A stretch of 64,000 bases of DNA, from positions 124,001-188,000 of the forward strand of contig ML769478.1 in assembly GCA_009733575.1 (NCBI GenBank). The letters run 5' to 3'. The position numbers and the translations under genes are program-made. This stretch comes from Gymnopus androsaceus JB14. Taxonomy: Eukaryota > Basidiomycota > Agaricomycetes > Agaricales > Omphalotaceae. The number at the start of each line of letters is the position of its first letter. Positions within the stretch are counted from its first letter, which is position 1. The notes beneath the pieces were generated by a model. It was not told the DNA's origin, did no database searches, and saw nothing but the letters and a program-made list of their open reading frames with translations. Of the stretch, positions 36,900 to 50,793 are shown piece by piece.

Positions 36900-38822
36900 T
36901 CTGAGTTTATAAAGTTTGAAGCAGCCAATGATTCATCGAGAATGCGACTGTGAAACTGGAAGAACAAGAAGAAGGAAGAAAATTCGGTGGTTGAACGCAT
37001 TATGCGTGTAGATATTCGCATGCATGACAGATTAAATTTTCCCTTTTTTATCGCATCGATTTGTTTTCTGACAGTCGAAGGCCGAGTCCCGACAATAAAT
37101 CCAGCCCGACGCTCGGAAAAAGCGGAAGCTCTTGGAGACATTTCAATTTTGAAGCTTGAATGCAGTTTTGACCTAGCTTGGTGACCCTTGCCCTCTAAAG
37201 GATGTAATTCGTAAAAGTACGAGGATTCTCGAATTTATTCCGACATCCTCTAGAGGGGACTGCTTTAGGCCTAGTTTTGACCATTACACATCTCGATGAG
37301 CTGTTACTTGGAGGAACGATGGCTCCACAGTGCATGCGCAGTCCATGCAGGTCATGATCAGACATTCTGCGACGTACGTTTGCGATCAGTGTGCGATTCA
37401 AATATTTTCATCAAGCGCCACGGGCAGGCAAATGGAAATGGCCATGTGTTTACTGCCAAAACGTCGCTCCAGAAATCTTGCTTTGACCGCGCAATTAACG
37501 GTACCGAGTAACAGCACTCACGGACCCTAGATATAGCGGCTGCTCTGTGAGAGAAAATAGGACTTGCAATTCATGCGTGTTCGACTCGTTTATCTTCCAT
37601 GATTCACTGCTGTCATCCGAGTTCAACACTTCGGACATGTAGTAGCTGAAGCGGGAAGGAATATCAGGTTCAGAGACGATGGTGCTCTGGAACCGGCGTT
37701 TGGCAACACTTGGACCATGCCTTGTAATAATCCCTCCTTCCGACTCCCGAGCAACTACCATTAGAATTTTTCGAGCGACTCCTCAGCTGGAACTATCGTG
37801 AACCAAGTATATCACAGATGTTGTATACTGTGGGAGCGAGATACAAAACTGAAATGTTCTACAAGCATAAAAGAACGTTGAGCCCAAAAAAAAACTAGAA
37901 AAAGAAGAAAAGGTAAAGTCGCGAAACAAAACTCGACTACTCGAAAATTTGCCTCCAGCACAAGCAAAAATCATCCAAAAAGCCACCATTCAAGGGCAGC
38001 CGCAATTCTTAATTTTTGCAGGGCAGGGACTGCATTCACCGCTACTAGAAACTTTTCTAACCTTCGTCTTGGTCTTCCGCCTACCAAGTGTATCACGGAA
38101 GGCAAATCAAGTGACGAATCCATGTATGTACCTGTCGGATACATCGTTGCGCGTCGAGTCCAGACCCTGGAGATGAGACCCTGGAGATGAGTCTAGAAGA
38201 CTAGAATCGTCATCGCTAGTTGACTGTTTCCTAAGTATCTGCAATAACAAGAGTAGGAGGGAAATTAGCTCAATCGAAACCAGCTAACTCTCACCAGCGC
38301 CGCTAGTTGTCCCTGGTTTAGAAAGCCAGAGGCCAGAAGAGGAACAAAATCAAGAGGATGGCGGAAAAAAAATTTTAGACACAGACTCATATATGGGGTA
38401 GTTTTTTGCGCTGAAAAAAATGGTGTTTGAATTTTTGAAAAATAACCAGTTTTGGGAGAGATATGGCCATTCCGTTTTTCCCTGCCAAAACTGAGCGTCT
38501 GTTGAGCCCTCCGAACACAAGCGCTCATAGGCGCTGGTGAAAGAATACAAATTGTCTCACGGAGTCGATTAGCGGAGTAGTCGATAATCGCATGAACAAA
38601 TGTCGAGCAACATGATGCAAGTTGGGAACTCCTCGAGTTACCGTAACAAAGCCAACCACTCACAGCAGCGGCGACAGCCTGAAGCAGGCAGACGGTCCAA
38701 CGACCAACACAACACAATCCGTCGTTCAAATAACGGAATACATTCCCTATACACAGTATGATAATGTTATCTTCTTATTAAACTTTGCCTTTCATTTCCC
38801 CCTTGTGCTTCCTACACATCGC
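36900..38822. other. Long region without a recognised gene
   Basis: Open frames exist (36881-37141, 37495-37761 and 38265-38729, all minus) but none shows a known motif and none has convincing splice partners. The 38265-38729 frame starts with a hydrophobic stretch and could be an exon of an unrecognised membrane protein. The region probably includes the terminator side of the cyclophilin gene at its right end. Confidence 0.4.
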
Positions 38823-39655
<833 letters not shown>

Positions 39656-39892
39656 TTTAATAGATGGTGGTGGTTCAAGTTGAAGAGAGAAAGCCGGGGA
39701 AACGATGAGAAATACTTATCGGAATCTGCCGACGGCAAGATGATCGATGGATAAGATACTACGTCATTTCAGCTTGCTCCTTCTACTTGAGAGTCCAGTC
39801 CAGTATTATCAATACATTATACAACGAACGTTCGAATCTTCTGAGGAGAATGGTTGGATATGCGTAGCTGCAAGAACATGAACGGGTACATC

Positions 39893-42187
<2,295 letters not shown>

Positions 42188-42630
42188 TTTTGGTTAGTGG
42201 TCGTGGATAACGAAGGTGAACGTCGCGATGTAAAGGAATACGAAGAACATATATGAGAGCTGGAGGAATGGGCCAGGTGATACCAGCGGGCCGCTCGCTA
42301 AATGAATCGCGGAGGGCAGCATGACAGCAAGGACACAGAGGTAGACCGGGTGACACACCCTTGTCGTCGGATGATATACCTGGGAAAGCATGAAGAGCAG
42401 CGAAATAAATAACTGATTGCTAAAGGAGAACGAGAAAAGCCCTACGGGGTTGCCCAATGAAGGAACGCCTGATAGTTTTGAAGGTGGCGAAGAGCTCGGC
42501 CGAGATTGCAGGATAAAGCATCTACCATTAAAAACCAATAAAGTAGTACTTCAAAAGAGACAGTATGCGCTTGTCGATGTACTTCTGCGACATGTGCGCG
42601 TGTACGAAGAAAACAAATGACCAAGCCAAC
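42188..42630. other. Intergenic region between esterase and small secreted gene
   Basis: This should hold the esterase promoter and 5' UTR and the 3' UTR of the minus-strand gene that follows. No repeat or further gene was recognised. Confidence 0.5.
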
Positions 42631-43265
42631 CTAGCAAGCAACGTCGGTTCCATCCCCAGTAACAATCCATGACTGTACATCTCCGTTCTCTTCAGCTGTT
42701 TCTTCGACCCAGGCAAACTATGAGAAAAATTGAGGATCAGAACAAGCAGTAGGAGCAAAGTGAGAGAAAGTAGAGACGGCACGTACCACAGTAACGTTCT
42801 CTCTCGATTGACCACCCGTAACAATATTATCCACGATAACTTCTTTAAAGATTCCGGTACCCAACTGATGAACCGACCAAGGTCAGTCCCAAGTCGAGAT
42901 GTACAAGAGGTTATAACTTACGGTAGACACTATAGCGTCTACGTCATTGGAGTCAAAAGAGGTTCGTAGACGAGGGCGGCGACCAGTCCAGGTGCATACC
43001 CTCCTCCACAAACCAAAGACAATTTTCCAGTGGGGGCGTTGTACGAAGCGGTAAAGTTCGAGGTCGATGCGTTGCCGGCTGCAAATTGCATCCCAGGGCC
43101 GTAGGTTTCCTCGATCAAAGCAAAGATACCGGAAGATTGGCCATGAGGAGAGGTTGAGTTCCAGGGAAGCGACAATGGTGTATTGAGCAAAGACATCGAA
43201 AGAGAGATCGGAGAGTATGAAGATGGATTTGAGCATGGTGAAGTTGGTAGGGAGTCAGAGGACAA
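42631..43265 (-). CDS. Small secreted protein of unknown function, frame uncertain
   Basis: I do not recognise the family. Readable exons give LPWNSTSPHGQSSGIFALIE, then GPGMQFAAGNAS and LSLVCGGGYAPGLVAALVYE; SFDSNDVDAIVST; GTGIFKEVIVDNIVTGGQSR; and FAWVEETAEENGDVQSWIVT, ending GDGTDVAC-stop at 42631. A hydrophobic leader (MLKSIFILSDLSFDVFAQYT, start 43236) precedes them in a different frame, and another change is needed near 42960, so one or two single-base shifts are implied. The product would be about 160 residues, Cys-poor, with N-glycosylation sites. It lies just upstream of the esterase on the same strand. A start at 43265 is an alternative but lacks a signal peptide. Confidence 0.45.
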
Positions 43266-43988
43266 ATAGAGTGGCTTTTATAGTTAAGGGGAGGGGGCGG
43301 AGCAATGGCGTACAAGTCACCATCTTATGAGGCGCGCCGTCGGGTTTCAAAGGCTTCCAACGGGACAATGCTGGGACAATGTGCACATAGCACGCCTATA
43401 GACTATTGATGCTTGCGAGTTCAGGGAAGCTTGCCACTGGCAAATCGATTAGATAAATCGGCCATAATTCGCCAAAGGCACCACACAACTCACCACAATC
43501 CGAGCAGAGGACCAATGTAGTTGAGCCTGCGGCAAGAACCATATTCTTGCAAACCATATTTCCACAAGTAGAACTATCGCTAGATTCACTCCATGCCTGG
43601 TCGATGAGGAGTTTGCAAAATGATACAAGTAAGGGTCAGTTAATGGCAAATAAAGTGCCTGGACGATGGACACTACGATATCCAAATTTGGACTGGTCTA
43701 GTCAGTATGAGGTTGTAGGGTGTATCCAGCTATCGCGATCGTCCTGAGCCCATAGGCAGTCCAATATAGAAGGACAAACAGGCCTATTAGCTTGGTGTTC
43801 AAAATCAGACATCTGTGCTATTGGCGGTTGAAACAGGTGAGTCACATATGTGACGGCGCGTGACTCATTCCTAGCGTGACTTTTCTCGAGTTGCTCGAGT
43901 GCTCGGGCCGTGGGAAATCATGGCTGTCTACCCAGCACAAATTTCCAAGTCTATAATCCGCTTCAATTGCTTAGGCTGCGATACAGTA
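43266..43988. other. Region without a recognised gene
   Basis: An open frame at 43449-43685 (minus) has no motif I know. The left part is presumably the promoter of the small secreted gene. Nothing else is supported. Confidence 0.45.
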
Positions 43989-45013
43989 CTAGCTCTCCAC
44001 ATAATCTATATTCACTTGTCCACAGGTTGCATCCACATGGACCTCATCTCCTCCCCAAGGCTCACCGCCATCCTCGAGCCGTCTCTTTAACAAAGATTGG
44101 TCCCCAATAAAGATGGTTCTCGTTTTTCCGCTGTGGCTATCCCATGCCACGTTCGCTTTGATCTTGGGCGATAAAGAAAGTTCGCCCAAAGTCACGGAGA
44201 GGGTAACGAATCCTTGGAACGTCAATGGCAGCAATACTTTGGCAGGACCGCATTTGGATGAGGCCGAAAGACGGACGGGGTGTTGGGAAGGATGAAGAGC
44301 GCTGTATTGAACAAGTTCAATGTCTACAGCCAACAAGGTCCAAGAAAATGCTGCATACCAATTTCACGGTTATCGGTCCAAACGTCGTCCGAAAGTCCAA
44401 CACTACTTTCTTTGGCTTCCTCCGTAATTTGGTTTCCTGTTCCCCGACTTTGGTTTCCTGTTCCCTGACTTTGGCCTCCATATCGAGTACCCGCACATCT
44501 ACATCAATCGACCCACATTCTGACTGCAGAAAGAGATTCTTCCTTCGTGGTTTCGGGCAACTACTTCCACCCAGTATCGATGAAAGGTCTGGAGCATTGG
44601 GGTCGATGATATAGGTGGCAGAGATACTGTCGAAATAGACGTGTCGGTAGACGAAGTTTACGGCTTTGAGCTCGAGGTCGTCCACTGTGACTGGAGCTGT
44701 TTCCAATCGACACTTTGGGTCTTCCTCCGCTGTGGATTTGGTGCAAGTGCTGTCATATGAATGTGAATGTGGCAGGTTCTTCAGGCCTACGCCTACTACA
44801 GTAGGTGAAGGAGGCACGTCGTCGTAATCATAATCCGGTGGGCCTTCCTCCGAGTCCTACACGTTGAACACGTTGAATTGTCGGAACGCTTGCGGTAAAG
44901 ATGTAATCTTAACATACCTGATTCAAATCAATATCATGGACAGTCTGGTTATCAGCCTCTTCAATTCCAAGTTTCTTATCAAAGTCGTCGATGTCTTGTA
45001 GTGGGATGATCAT
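43989..45013 (-). CDS. DUF7330-domain protein, paralogue a
   Basis: Member of a fungal family of unknown function built from repeated beta-strand units with a G-x-I/V-x-V motif. The start at 45013 gives MIIPLQDIDDFDKK. After an intron a Pro/Tyr-rich piece (EEGPPDYDYDDVPP) leads to SISATYIIDP, CGSIDVDVRVLDME, TFGPITVKL, CGPAKVLLPLTFQGFVTLSV, TIFIGDQSLL and WGGDEVHVDATCGQVNIDYV. This spacing follows the DUF7330 pattern of a short S-x-x-Y-x-I-D-P strand, three G-x-x-x-V/I repeats and a closing GDE block. A short charged repeat (KVREQETKVGEQETKLR) sits in a loop. The junction after TVKL (near 44310) does not keep phase with any AG I see, so a one-base error or a missed splice is likely. It is the last gene of a four-gene paralogue array. 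Confidence 0.65.
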
Positions 45014-45333
45014 CTCTAATACGTATGAGGGGAAGGACAGTGGAGGGAAGATTGATTCGATGTGGCCCAGCCGTACTTTATAAGTAGCGGCTACTAGGCG
45101 CAGTCCGCAGAGTGACAGCCTGACTCCAGTACTTTCCGTTCATCAGTGTTCCACTGCGCACTGGAAAGGGTTTCATTCATTTGCGCGCAAGCTCCGAAAA
45201 CTCTATGCGTATACATAATACAACTGCCTGAAGGTTTCGGTTTCGACCAATAGGAATAGTGCGCAGTGCTCTTCGGGAACCATTACAGCAGCTGAGTGGA
45301 CCATGAGTCAGGTCCACCAGTCCTTCCAGTATT

Positions 45334-46315
45334 CTACACACCAATCGTACTACAAACCTTTTCAGTACAAGAAAACTCAGTAAAAATGAGACAAACTTAC
45401 AACCTCAGTCTCAAGCTTTTCCCGTTTCGCCTCATTCATCCCCTTCACATTATTCTTCACTGTATAAACTCCAGGACAGCCCCAGTCGACGAGCTCAACG
45501 GACGATATGGTGGTACCTTTAACCTCGAAAAGGGCATTCTCTTCAAAGTTGTCTCCATAGAGTCGAGAAGCATTAAGCACAATCCAGGAGGCAAAGCACC
45601 TATAAGAACTCACGAATGGAAAATTTCCTCGTTAACCACGAAACTCGCAACCTTCTTGCACATCATCTTAAGTCCATCCTCCTTCATCTTTTTCTTATCG
45701 TCCGCATTGGCGTTTTTGTAACCCTCACTTTTAACCAGTACTTCGTGTCCAACCTTCCTCAACATCACGATAACTCTAACTTTGATATCTTTTGAAATTT
45801 CCGGAATCAACATAATACCAGAGTCGACGTATTCATGGATGTGCTCGAGTGCTTTGACTTCTCCGAAAGTAACGTCCGAATCAGTGGCCAAGGCTTTCAA
45901 GATGAGGGTGTCCGCAGGGTGGTTTTTGTACTCTTTGGCCAGCAGATACATTCCAAAGTTATTTCCCCCTCCGGCGTCTGTTAGTTTTTTCCCGAGGTGG
46001 ACATGGCCCGTCAAGTCTTTCGCTATAAAGGACGAGCAAAACAGATGAGCAGGAATTGAGTGACGAGTGGTAGGCCCCCGATTAAACACTCACTGAATAC
46101 TATCTTCTCTTTTGGAGTAAGGTTTTTCTCGTATGCGATTCCCTGCCAGGGCGGCTACAGGTTTTTGAATAATTGTGAACAAGAGATTATTCATAAAGAT
46201 TCACCGGTGCTTCTCTTGCTTTCAGTGCATTCGGAGTCGGTGCTGCATACGCAGTGATCAAAAGAACACCAAGACCAACAATGAGGGCGATGGAACGAAG
46301 CCACAGATTGATCAT
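45334..46315 (-). CDS. Secreted protein-kinase-like protein, paralogue a
   Basis: A divergent kinase fold carrying a secretory leader. The start at 46315 gives MINLWLRSIALIVGLGVLLI followed by TAYAAPTP, a classic signal peptide. Kinase-like landmarks follow: GNNFGMYLLAKEY (glycine-loop region), TLILKALA (Lys of strand 3), TFGEVKALEHI (helix C Glu), RVIVMLRKVG (hinge strand), MCKKVASFVVNEEIFHSDNF-EEN (HxDxxxxN of the catalytic loop) and SVELVDWGCP (DxG position as DWG). All exons join in frame through a last small exon to VCSTIGV-stop. Length is about 250 residues, shorter than a full kinase, so the C-lobe is reduced. No kinase activity is proven. Its broken paralogue lies immediately upstream on the same strand. 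Confidence 0.65.
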
Positions 46316-46511
46316 TAAATTTTTCGAGAATGTAAGACCAGGGTTTGTTTCTGACCAGCAGATGGTAGCAAAGGGAGAAGGCGGGAAATTTTATAGCACT
46401 TGAGCTCTCGAACCTCCCATCCTACCGATCCGCCAGGTAGTATTATGCGCCTCCGGATAGCCATAAAGTAGAGACGTGTAGTGCTAATAATTTACCACTT
46501 CTTCCAAGTCT

Positions 46512-47466
46512 CTAAACACCAAGCAAGCTAACGAACGTTTTTCGGTAAAGAAACAGACCAACTAGAAAAGTGGAACGCAACCTACCACTTCCGCCTCGGT
46601 CACGTCTTCTAGACACCGAAAAAGTGCTAGGCATCCCCCAATCAATGAGTTCAACAGAAAAGACTTTATCATCTTTCACAGTGACGAGGATGTTCCCTTC
46701 GTGATTATCACTGTAGTGAGTAAGCAGTGTTATTATAGGTCCACAACTAGAACAAATCTTACTTGTGTAAAATATGCACACTAGCCGCAAAGTGTGCAAC
46801 CGCTTTGCACATCAACTCGACCGTATCCATCCTCAACTGTTTCTGAGCCGCGGCTGACGTGGCGTGCCTGTAAAGATCGGTTCGTACTAAGCACATCGCC
46901 ATCCTTCTTCAGCATTAGGATCGCAGGAACATCCAGCTTTTTCGACTTGAACATGCCAGAGGTGACGAGATCGCCTATGACTCTGAGCGCCTTGGCTTCG
47001 GAGAGAGCAGAAGCTTCATTGGCATGCGAATGGGCGAAGATTTTGAGGACTAGTTAGCTTCCGGTGTACTCTTTCCCCTTGTGATCTTTGTACTTTCCAC
47101 CGAGAGTAAACGTATTCGATTGTCCAATTTTCTTACCGAGAGTGAGTCCTGTCAAGTCTATAGCGGACACTATATATTATCAAGTCCCAGTCAAGTCAGT
47201 TACGGGTTGGCGAAGCGGGTTAAGGGTGTACTGACCGAAAGCCTTCTTGTCGGTGTCATCAAACAGCAAAGAATTATTGTAATAGTCTCTAACCCGGGTT
47301 GTCTAAAAACGTTACATATGAGCAGTCGATTGATGAATTAAAACTTAGAAGAGAGAAACGTACACCTAACAACTTTTCCTCTTCCCTTGGTACATGTGCA
47401 TGCGGTGCGGCAAATATTGTGATAAGAAGAGAACCGACAATGAAGGGAATGCAAGCGGTTGAGCAT
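46512..47466 (-). pseudogene. Secreted kinase-like protein, paralogue b, broken
   Basis: Tandem paralogue of the gene at 45334-46315. The leader can be read as MLNRL then, one base shifted, PFIVGSLLITIFAAPHAH. It continues with DYYNNSLLFDDTDKKAF, LTGLTLGKKIGQ, FTLGGKYKDHKGKEYTGS-stop (TAA at 47054-47056), LVLKIFAHSHANEASALSEA, VPAILMLKKDGDVLSTNR, then again one base shifted, LYRHATSAAAQKQLR with ELMCKAVAHFAASVHILHKD, NHEGNILV and FSVELIDWGMPS. The catalytic-loop equivalent HKDNHEGN and the DWG motif are kept. With one stop and two shifts (near 47455 and 46878) it is most likely a recent pseudogene, unless the assembly is at fault. Confidence 0.65.
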
Positions 47467-47481
47467 GGAATTAGGTTGCAA

Positions 47482-47745
47482 CTAGAAAATCTGACCAGCA
47501 GAGAGAGAGAGAGAAGAAAGAACGGGATAACGAATTTGCGAAGCATAAGCAAACTGCATTGCTGCATGAAACTTTTCCCGTCTTGCATTCCGCGCGTCAT
47601 CATATATGGGAAAGGATGTTTGAGAAAGGATGTTTCGGTGTACTCCAATTTCGGCAATTGCTAAGGGTAGATTGGAAAAAAGAACTGAGGTGAATAACAG
47701 CATAGTAGTAACAAAATACATACACGATGGCCCGGTCGGCGCCAT
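47482..47745 (-). CDS. Short open frame with possible signal peptide
   Basis: The frame contains MYFVTTMLLFTSVLFSNLPL followed by AIAEIGVH, a plausible signal peptide, and 50 further residues (FPIYDDARNARREKF). It lies between the kinase-like pseudogene and the DUF7330 gene on the same strand. It could be a small secreted protein, an upstream exon of the pseudogene, or chance. No homology is recognised. Confidence 0.25.
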   Translation of the reverse strand: MAPTGPSCMYFVTTMLLFTSVLFSNLPLAIAEIGVHRNILSQTSFPIYDDARNARREKFHAAMQFAYASQIRYPVLSSLSLSAGQIF

Positions 47746-47790
47746 GATATAAAACTACACGGAAACGAAATACATGATAACGCGAGCTGC

Positions 47791-48989
47791 TCAACCAACA
47801 GATGGTGAAGAAGAAGACGAGGATGAGGATGAGGAATTTCTTGAGAGTCCACCACGACCCCTTCTACTTCCGGTACCACGGCCTCCATGACCTCTACGAC
47901 CGCCCCTACCTCTTCGTCTTCCATCTCGAGTGCTTTCTTCCCCATTTTCTCTAGTAGTCGCATCGTCATGCTCAGAGGCTGAGGGACACTGCCCAGATGC
48001 ATGTTCCGTCGAAAAACAAACAGCACAATCTTCCACAAAGCCCACATCCATATTCCCCACAGACGTTTGTAGCATGATCTCGTCGCCCTTCCATCCTCCG
48101 TCCCCATTCCAGATACCATGCCAACTGAACTTCGTCTCTGCATCCTTCAGTACCGATGAATCTCCTACAAAGAGACACGTGAATTTTAGCTCTGACTTGA
48201 GTACTGAAGCAGAGGCTTTGAGAGGGGGTTCGAGAGATAAACGGCCTAATTTTGTGAAGGCGAGGATGAACCCCTGGAAAGACCGGGGTATGCGTATGGT
48301 GGTGGTCCCTGCATGAGAGGTAACCAGTAGTCTCACTACGGGACGTGCGACGGTTCTTCGCTGCACGATGTTGAGATCACATAGAAGTACAAATTCAATG
48401 GACACATACTAGCTTTACATTAATTGTCCCCATCTTGGATGCAACATCAATGAGCACTCGGGGTACCTCCTCCTGAGGATCCTCCGGCGACACTACTTCC
48501 AGGTCGGCATCAATTGTACCGACGCTTGTGCGGAGTTTGATGTTGGGTTCACGTCGTTTAAACCTGTTTGGGCTTCCAGGGAATTTGAGAGTTGGGTCGA
48601 TGATGTATTTGCATTCGATGGTTCCAAAGGGCTGGCTGATAGAGACATTGTTCACTGCCCGCGCGGAATGTGAGACGGTAAATGCGTTGGTGGCTTCAGT
48701 CAGGGTGGTGGGAGGGTACGAAGAAGATGAAGGAGAGTCTGGAGAGTCGGATGTCGGTGTGATAGCGGAAGATAACTCGGAGCGTGTTGCTGGGAACTCT
48801 TCTTCATAGCTCGGGGGTAACTCTTCCTGAAGAATGATGGTGGTCATTTAAATCAACTTGAACAACTGTTGGGACACATACCCCTTCCGTTGGGACTTGA
48901 CGAGCGTGCTTTCCGCTAATCCTCAAACTTCTTTTGAGACCAGCTTTCAAAGAACTCTGATGGTCTGCTTTTTCCGTAAGTAAAAGCAT
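47791..48989 (-). CDS. DUF7330-domain protein, paralogue b
   Basis: Second DUF7330 member of the array. Exon 1 starts at 48989 (MLLLTEKADHQSSLKAGLKR) and an intron ends just before EELPPSYEEEFP. Then come a Ser/Pro/Thr-rich linker, FGTIECKYIIDPTLKFPG, TSVGTIDADLEVV, KMGTINVKL, a second intron, HAGTTTIRIPRSFQGFILAF, FTCLFVGDSSVL and WKGDEIMLQTSVGNMDVGFV. These are the same strand repeats as in paralogue a, here with consistent splice phases (VKL joins to RRTVARPVV). The C-terminus adds an Arg/Gly-rich tail (GRRRGRGGRRGHGGRG) and a serine run, absent from paralogue a; RGG-type tails often bind RNA. No signal peptide. Function unknown. Confidence 0.7.
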
Positions 48990-49331
48990 ATCCTGGAAGT
49001 GTGGTCAGAGCGGAGTCTTTCAAACGAGAAGGAACCTGTGGGTGAGTAAGGGGGAGATGATGGAACGAAAGAAAGAACGTTAGTGGTACTAATCGTTACT
49101 GCGCGAATTCAGTCCAGCACTGGGGCAGTACTCATGATAAAGATCAATTCAAAGAGCGCGTGTGAAAGATTGTTCTTCGTTGTTTACGGATTCTACTCTG
49201 CCTAACAAAATGAAACATGTAGGCATAGATCATCATAGTAGTCGAGGTAAGAAGTAACGCCATAACATATACATACAGCAGCAGGCGCAAATTTTTGCCA
49301 ACACCAACAGAACCGGCACTTGAGTGTCAAC
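48990..49331. other. Intergenic region
   Basis: Probable promoter of the DUF7330 gene and 3' flank of the eL20 relic. No gene or repeat was recognised. Confidence 0.45.
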
Positions 49332-50586
49332 CTAGAAAGTTGTAGGACGATGAGCCACAAACAGCGACTGGGCTTTGGAAACACGATGAGGGAGAGGGAA
49401 CTTGAGGTTCGGGGCCATCAGCTGCTTAATATAAGGTCGGCGAACGTCCTCTGATTTCTCAATCTCGACAACACGGAGGATCTAATTGAACAATATGAGC
49501 GCTTTGAATAACTTGACAAAGGGTAGTCAGATAGTCGATTCTGGGTCGATTCACGGAGTCGATTCAGAAGTCGATTCAGAAGTTGTATTGTAACTAGAAT
49601 CGACGGATCAAATTGACCACCCTTTTGACCTTGAGATTTTACCACTCGATTTTGCACTCAATTCTTACTAGTCTGCAATACCCCAGTTTACACCCCAACA
49701 GCAGGATGCTATGTGCGCGATTCGGGGCTATGTGCGCGATTCGGGACCATGTTAGGTTCTGGAGGATGCATAGAAAATGACAAAAAATTCAATCAGCAGA
49801 CAGAAAATGAACTGCTGGAGCTAGGGCACTCACAGGCCTTTATACGTGACACTCCTTCCTATCCCTGAGGGTGCTGATTTGCAGGATATACCACATATTT
49901 CATATTTCCTCATCTTCCAAGTCTGATTCAACATCAGATAGTCACAGATCATCGGACATGGTTGTGAGGATAAGATGAGTACGAAATAAAGTTTATTTAG
50001 TAAGTAAACTGTAGTATGTAGAGAATCGACACTCGATTTTGATGGTTGTCCCAGCTTCTGAGCCGGGACAACGATTCGCCTGAATCGACTGAATCGACTG
50101 TCGATTCTTGATCCTGAATCGACTTCTGAATCGATTCCGTGAATCGACCCAGAATCGACTGTATGACTACCCTTAATTGAGGAAACATACATCGATCGAC
50201 CTGAAGCGAGCAGCCATATCCTGATACATACTTTTAACCGCATCCGCGCGGCTAAGCTCACGGTACTCCTTGTACATGTTGTGGGTGCCAGACCGCGAGT
50301 CATATCGAAGCCAGAACCCAAAGTTCTTTACTTTCAATGGCTTTTTTTCGTGTATCTACAGAGGGAAAAGGGACAGTAATCCCATTCCGCCTGCCTCTTG
50401 AGGACTGGGATAAGCTACGGACAACGTTGATACCAATGATTTCGCCATTGGCTTTCTTGACCTTAAGGAAAGCATTGTTGGGAGGTTCTGGACGAAGAAA
50501 TGTCTGTTCGTACCTCAAAAAGTACCAGAAACGAGACTTGGCGACGACCTCGTTGGGAGCAAAGATTTCTAAAAAGCTATCGCAGC
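49332..50586 (-). pseudogene. 60S ribosomal protein eL20 (L18a), truncated and altered
   Basis: Clear eL20 sequence in pieces: FAPNEVVAKSRFWYFLR (50586-50520), [33 protein letters not shown] with [18 protein letters not shown], then [17 protein letters not shown], and after a long intron ILRVVEIEKSEDVRRPYIKQ, LKFPLPHRVSKAQ and HRPTTF-stop at 49332. Known eL20 proteins start about 25 residues earlier (EYQVIGR-type exon), which I cannot find upstream. They also carry a KLRK-type block before VKKA and an HRAR block between DMAAR and FRSI; both are missing here. The splice around 50470-50510 is also out of phase. The last intron holds a 655-bp inverted-repeat element. A nonfunctional second copy, or a locus hurt by assembly errors, are the two explanations. 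Confidence 0.75.
49519..50174. mobile_element. Inverted-repeat element with TCGATTC arrays, in an eL20 intron
   Basis: Left end AAGGGTAGTCAGATAGTCGA and right end (reverse complement AAGGGTAGTCATACAGTCGA) form inverted arms of about 60 bp, each made of spaced TCGATTC/GAATCGA repeats (GGGTCGATTCACGGA, AGTCGATTCAG). The right arm extends inward with further copies to about 50075. The core (49620-50030) has no recognisable coding sequence. The element lies between the GTATGT donor and the TTAG acceptor of the last eL20 intron. No clear target duplication. Confidence 0.7.
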
Positions 50587-50793
50587 GAAGCCAGGAAATA
50601 GTCCCTTATCGTAGAAAACTTGCCTTCTATTGACGATGGAAATTGAAAACAAGTTACAAAAAAAATTGACGCCTGACACACGTGTGTCGCCATTTTCGAC
50701 ATCATTAGCGCGCATGTGCTCTCTTCGATTCAAACCTTGGTGAACTTAAAAAGGCTCAGACATGCTTGGTAATGCTCCCTGTCTCTTCCTGCC
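50587..50793. other. Divergent intergenic region
   Basis: Lies between the 5' end of the eL20 relic (minus) and the phosphoesterase (plus). The missing first eL20 exon should be here but no matching sequence is visible. A CACACGTGTGT palindrome (near 50677-50687) contains the E-box CACGTG. Confidence 0.45.

Noticed and set aside
38265..38729. 155-residue minus-strand frame with a hydrophobic start
   Set aside because: No recognised family and composition not clearly coding; mentioned in the region note only.
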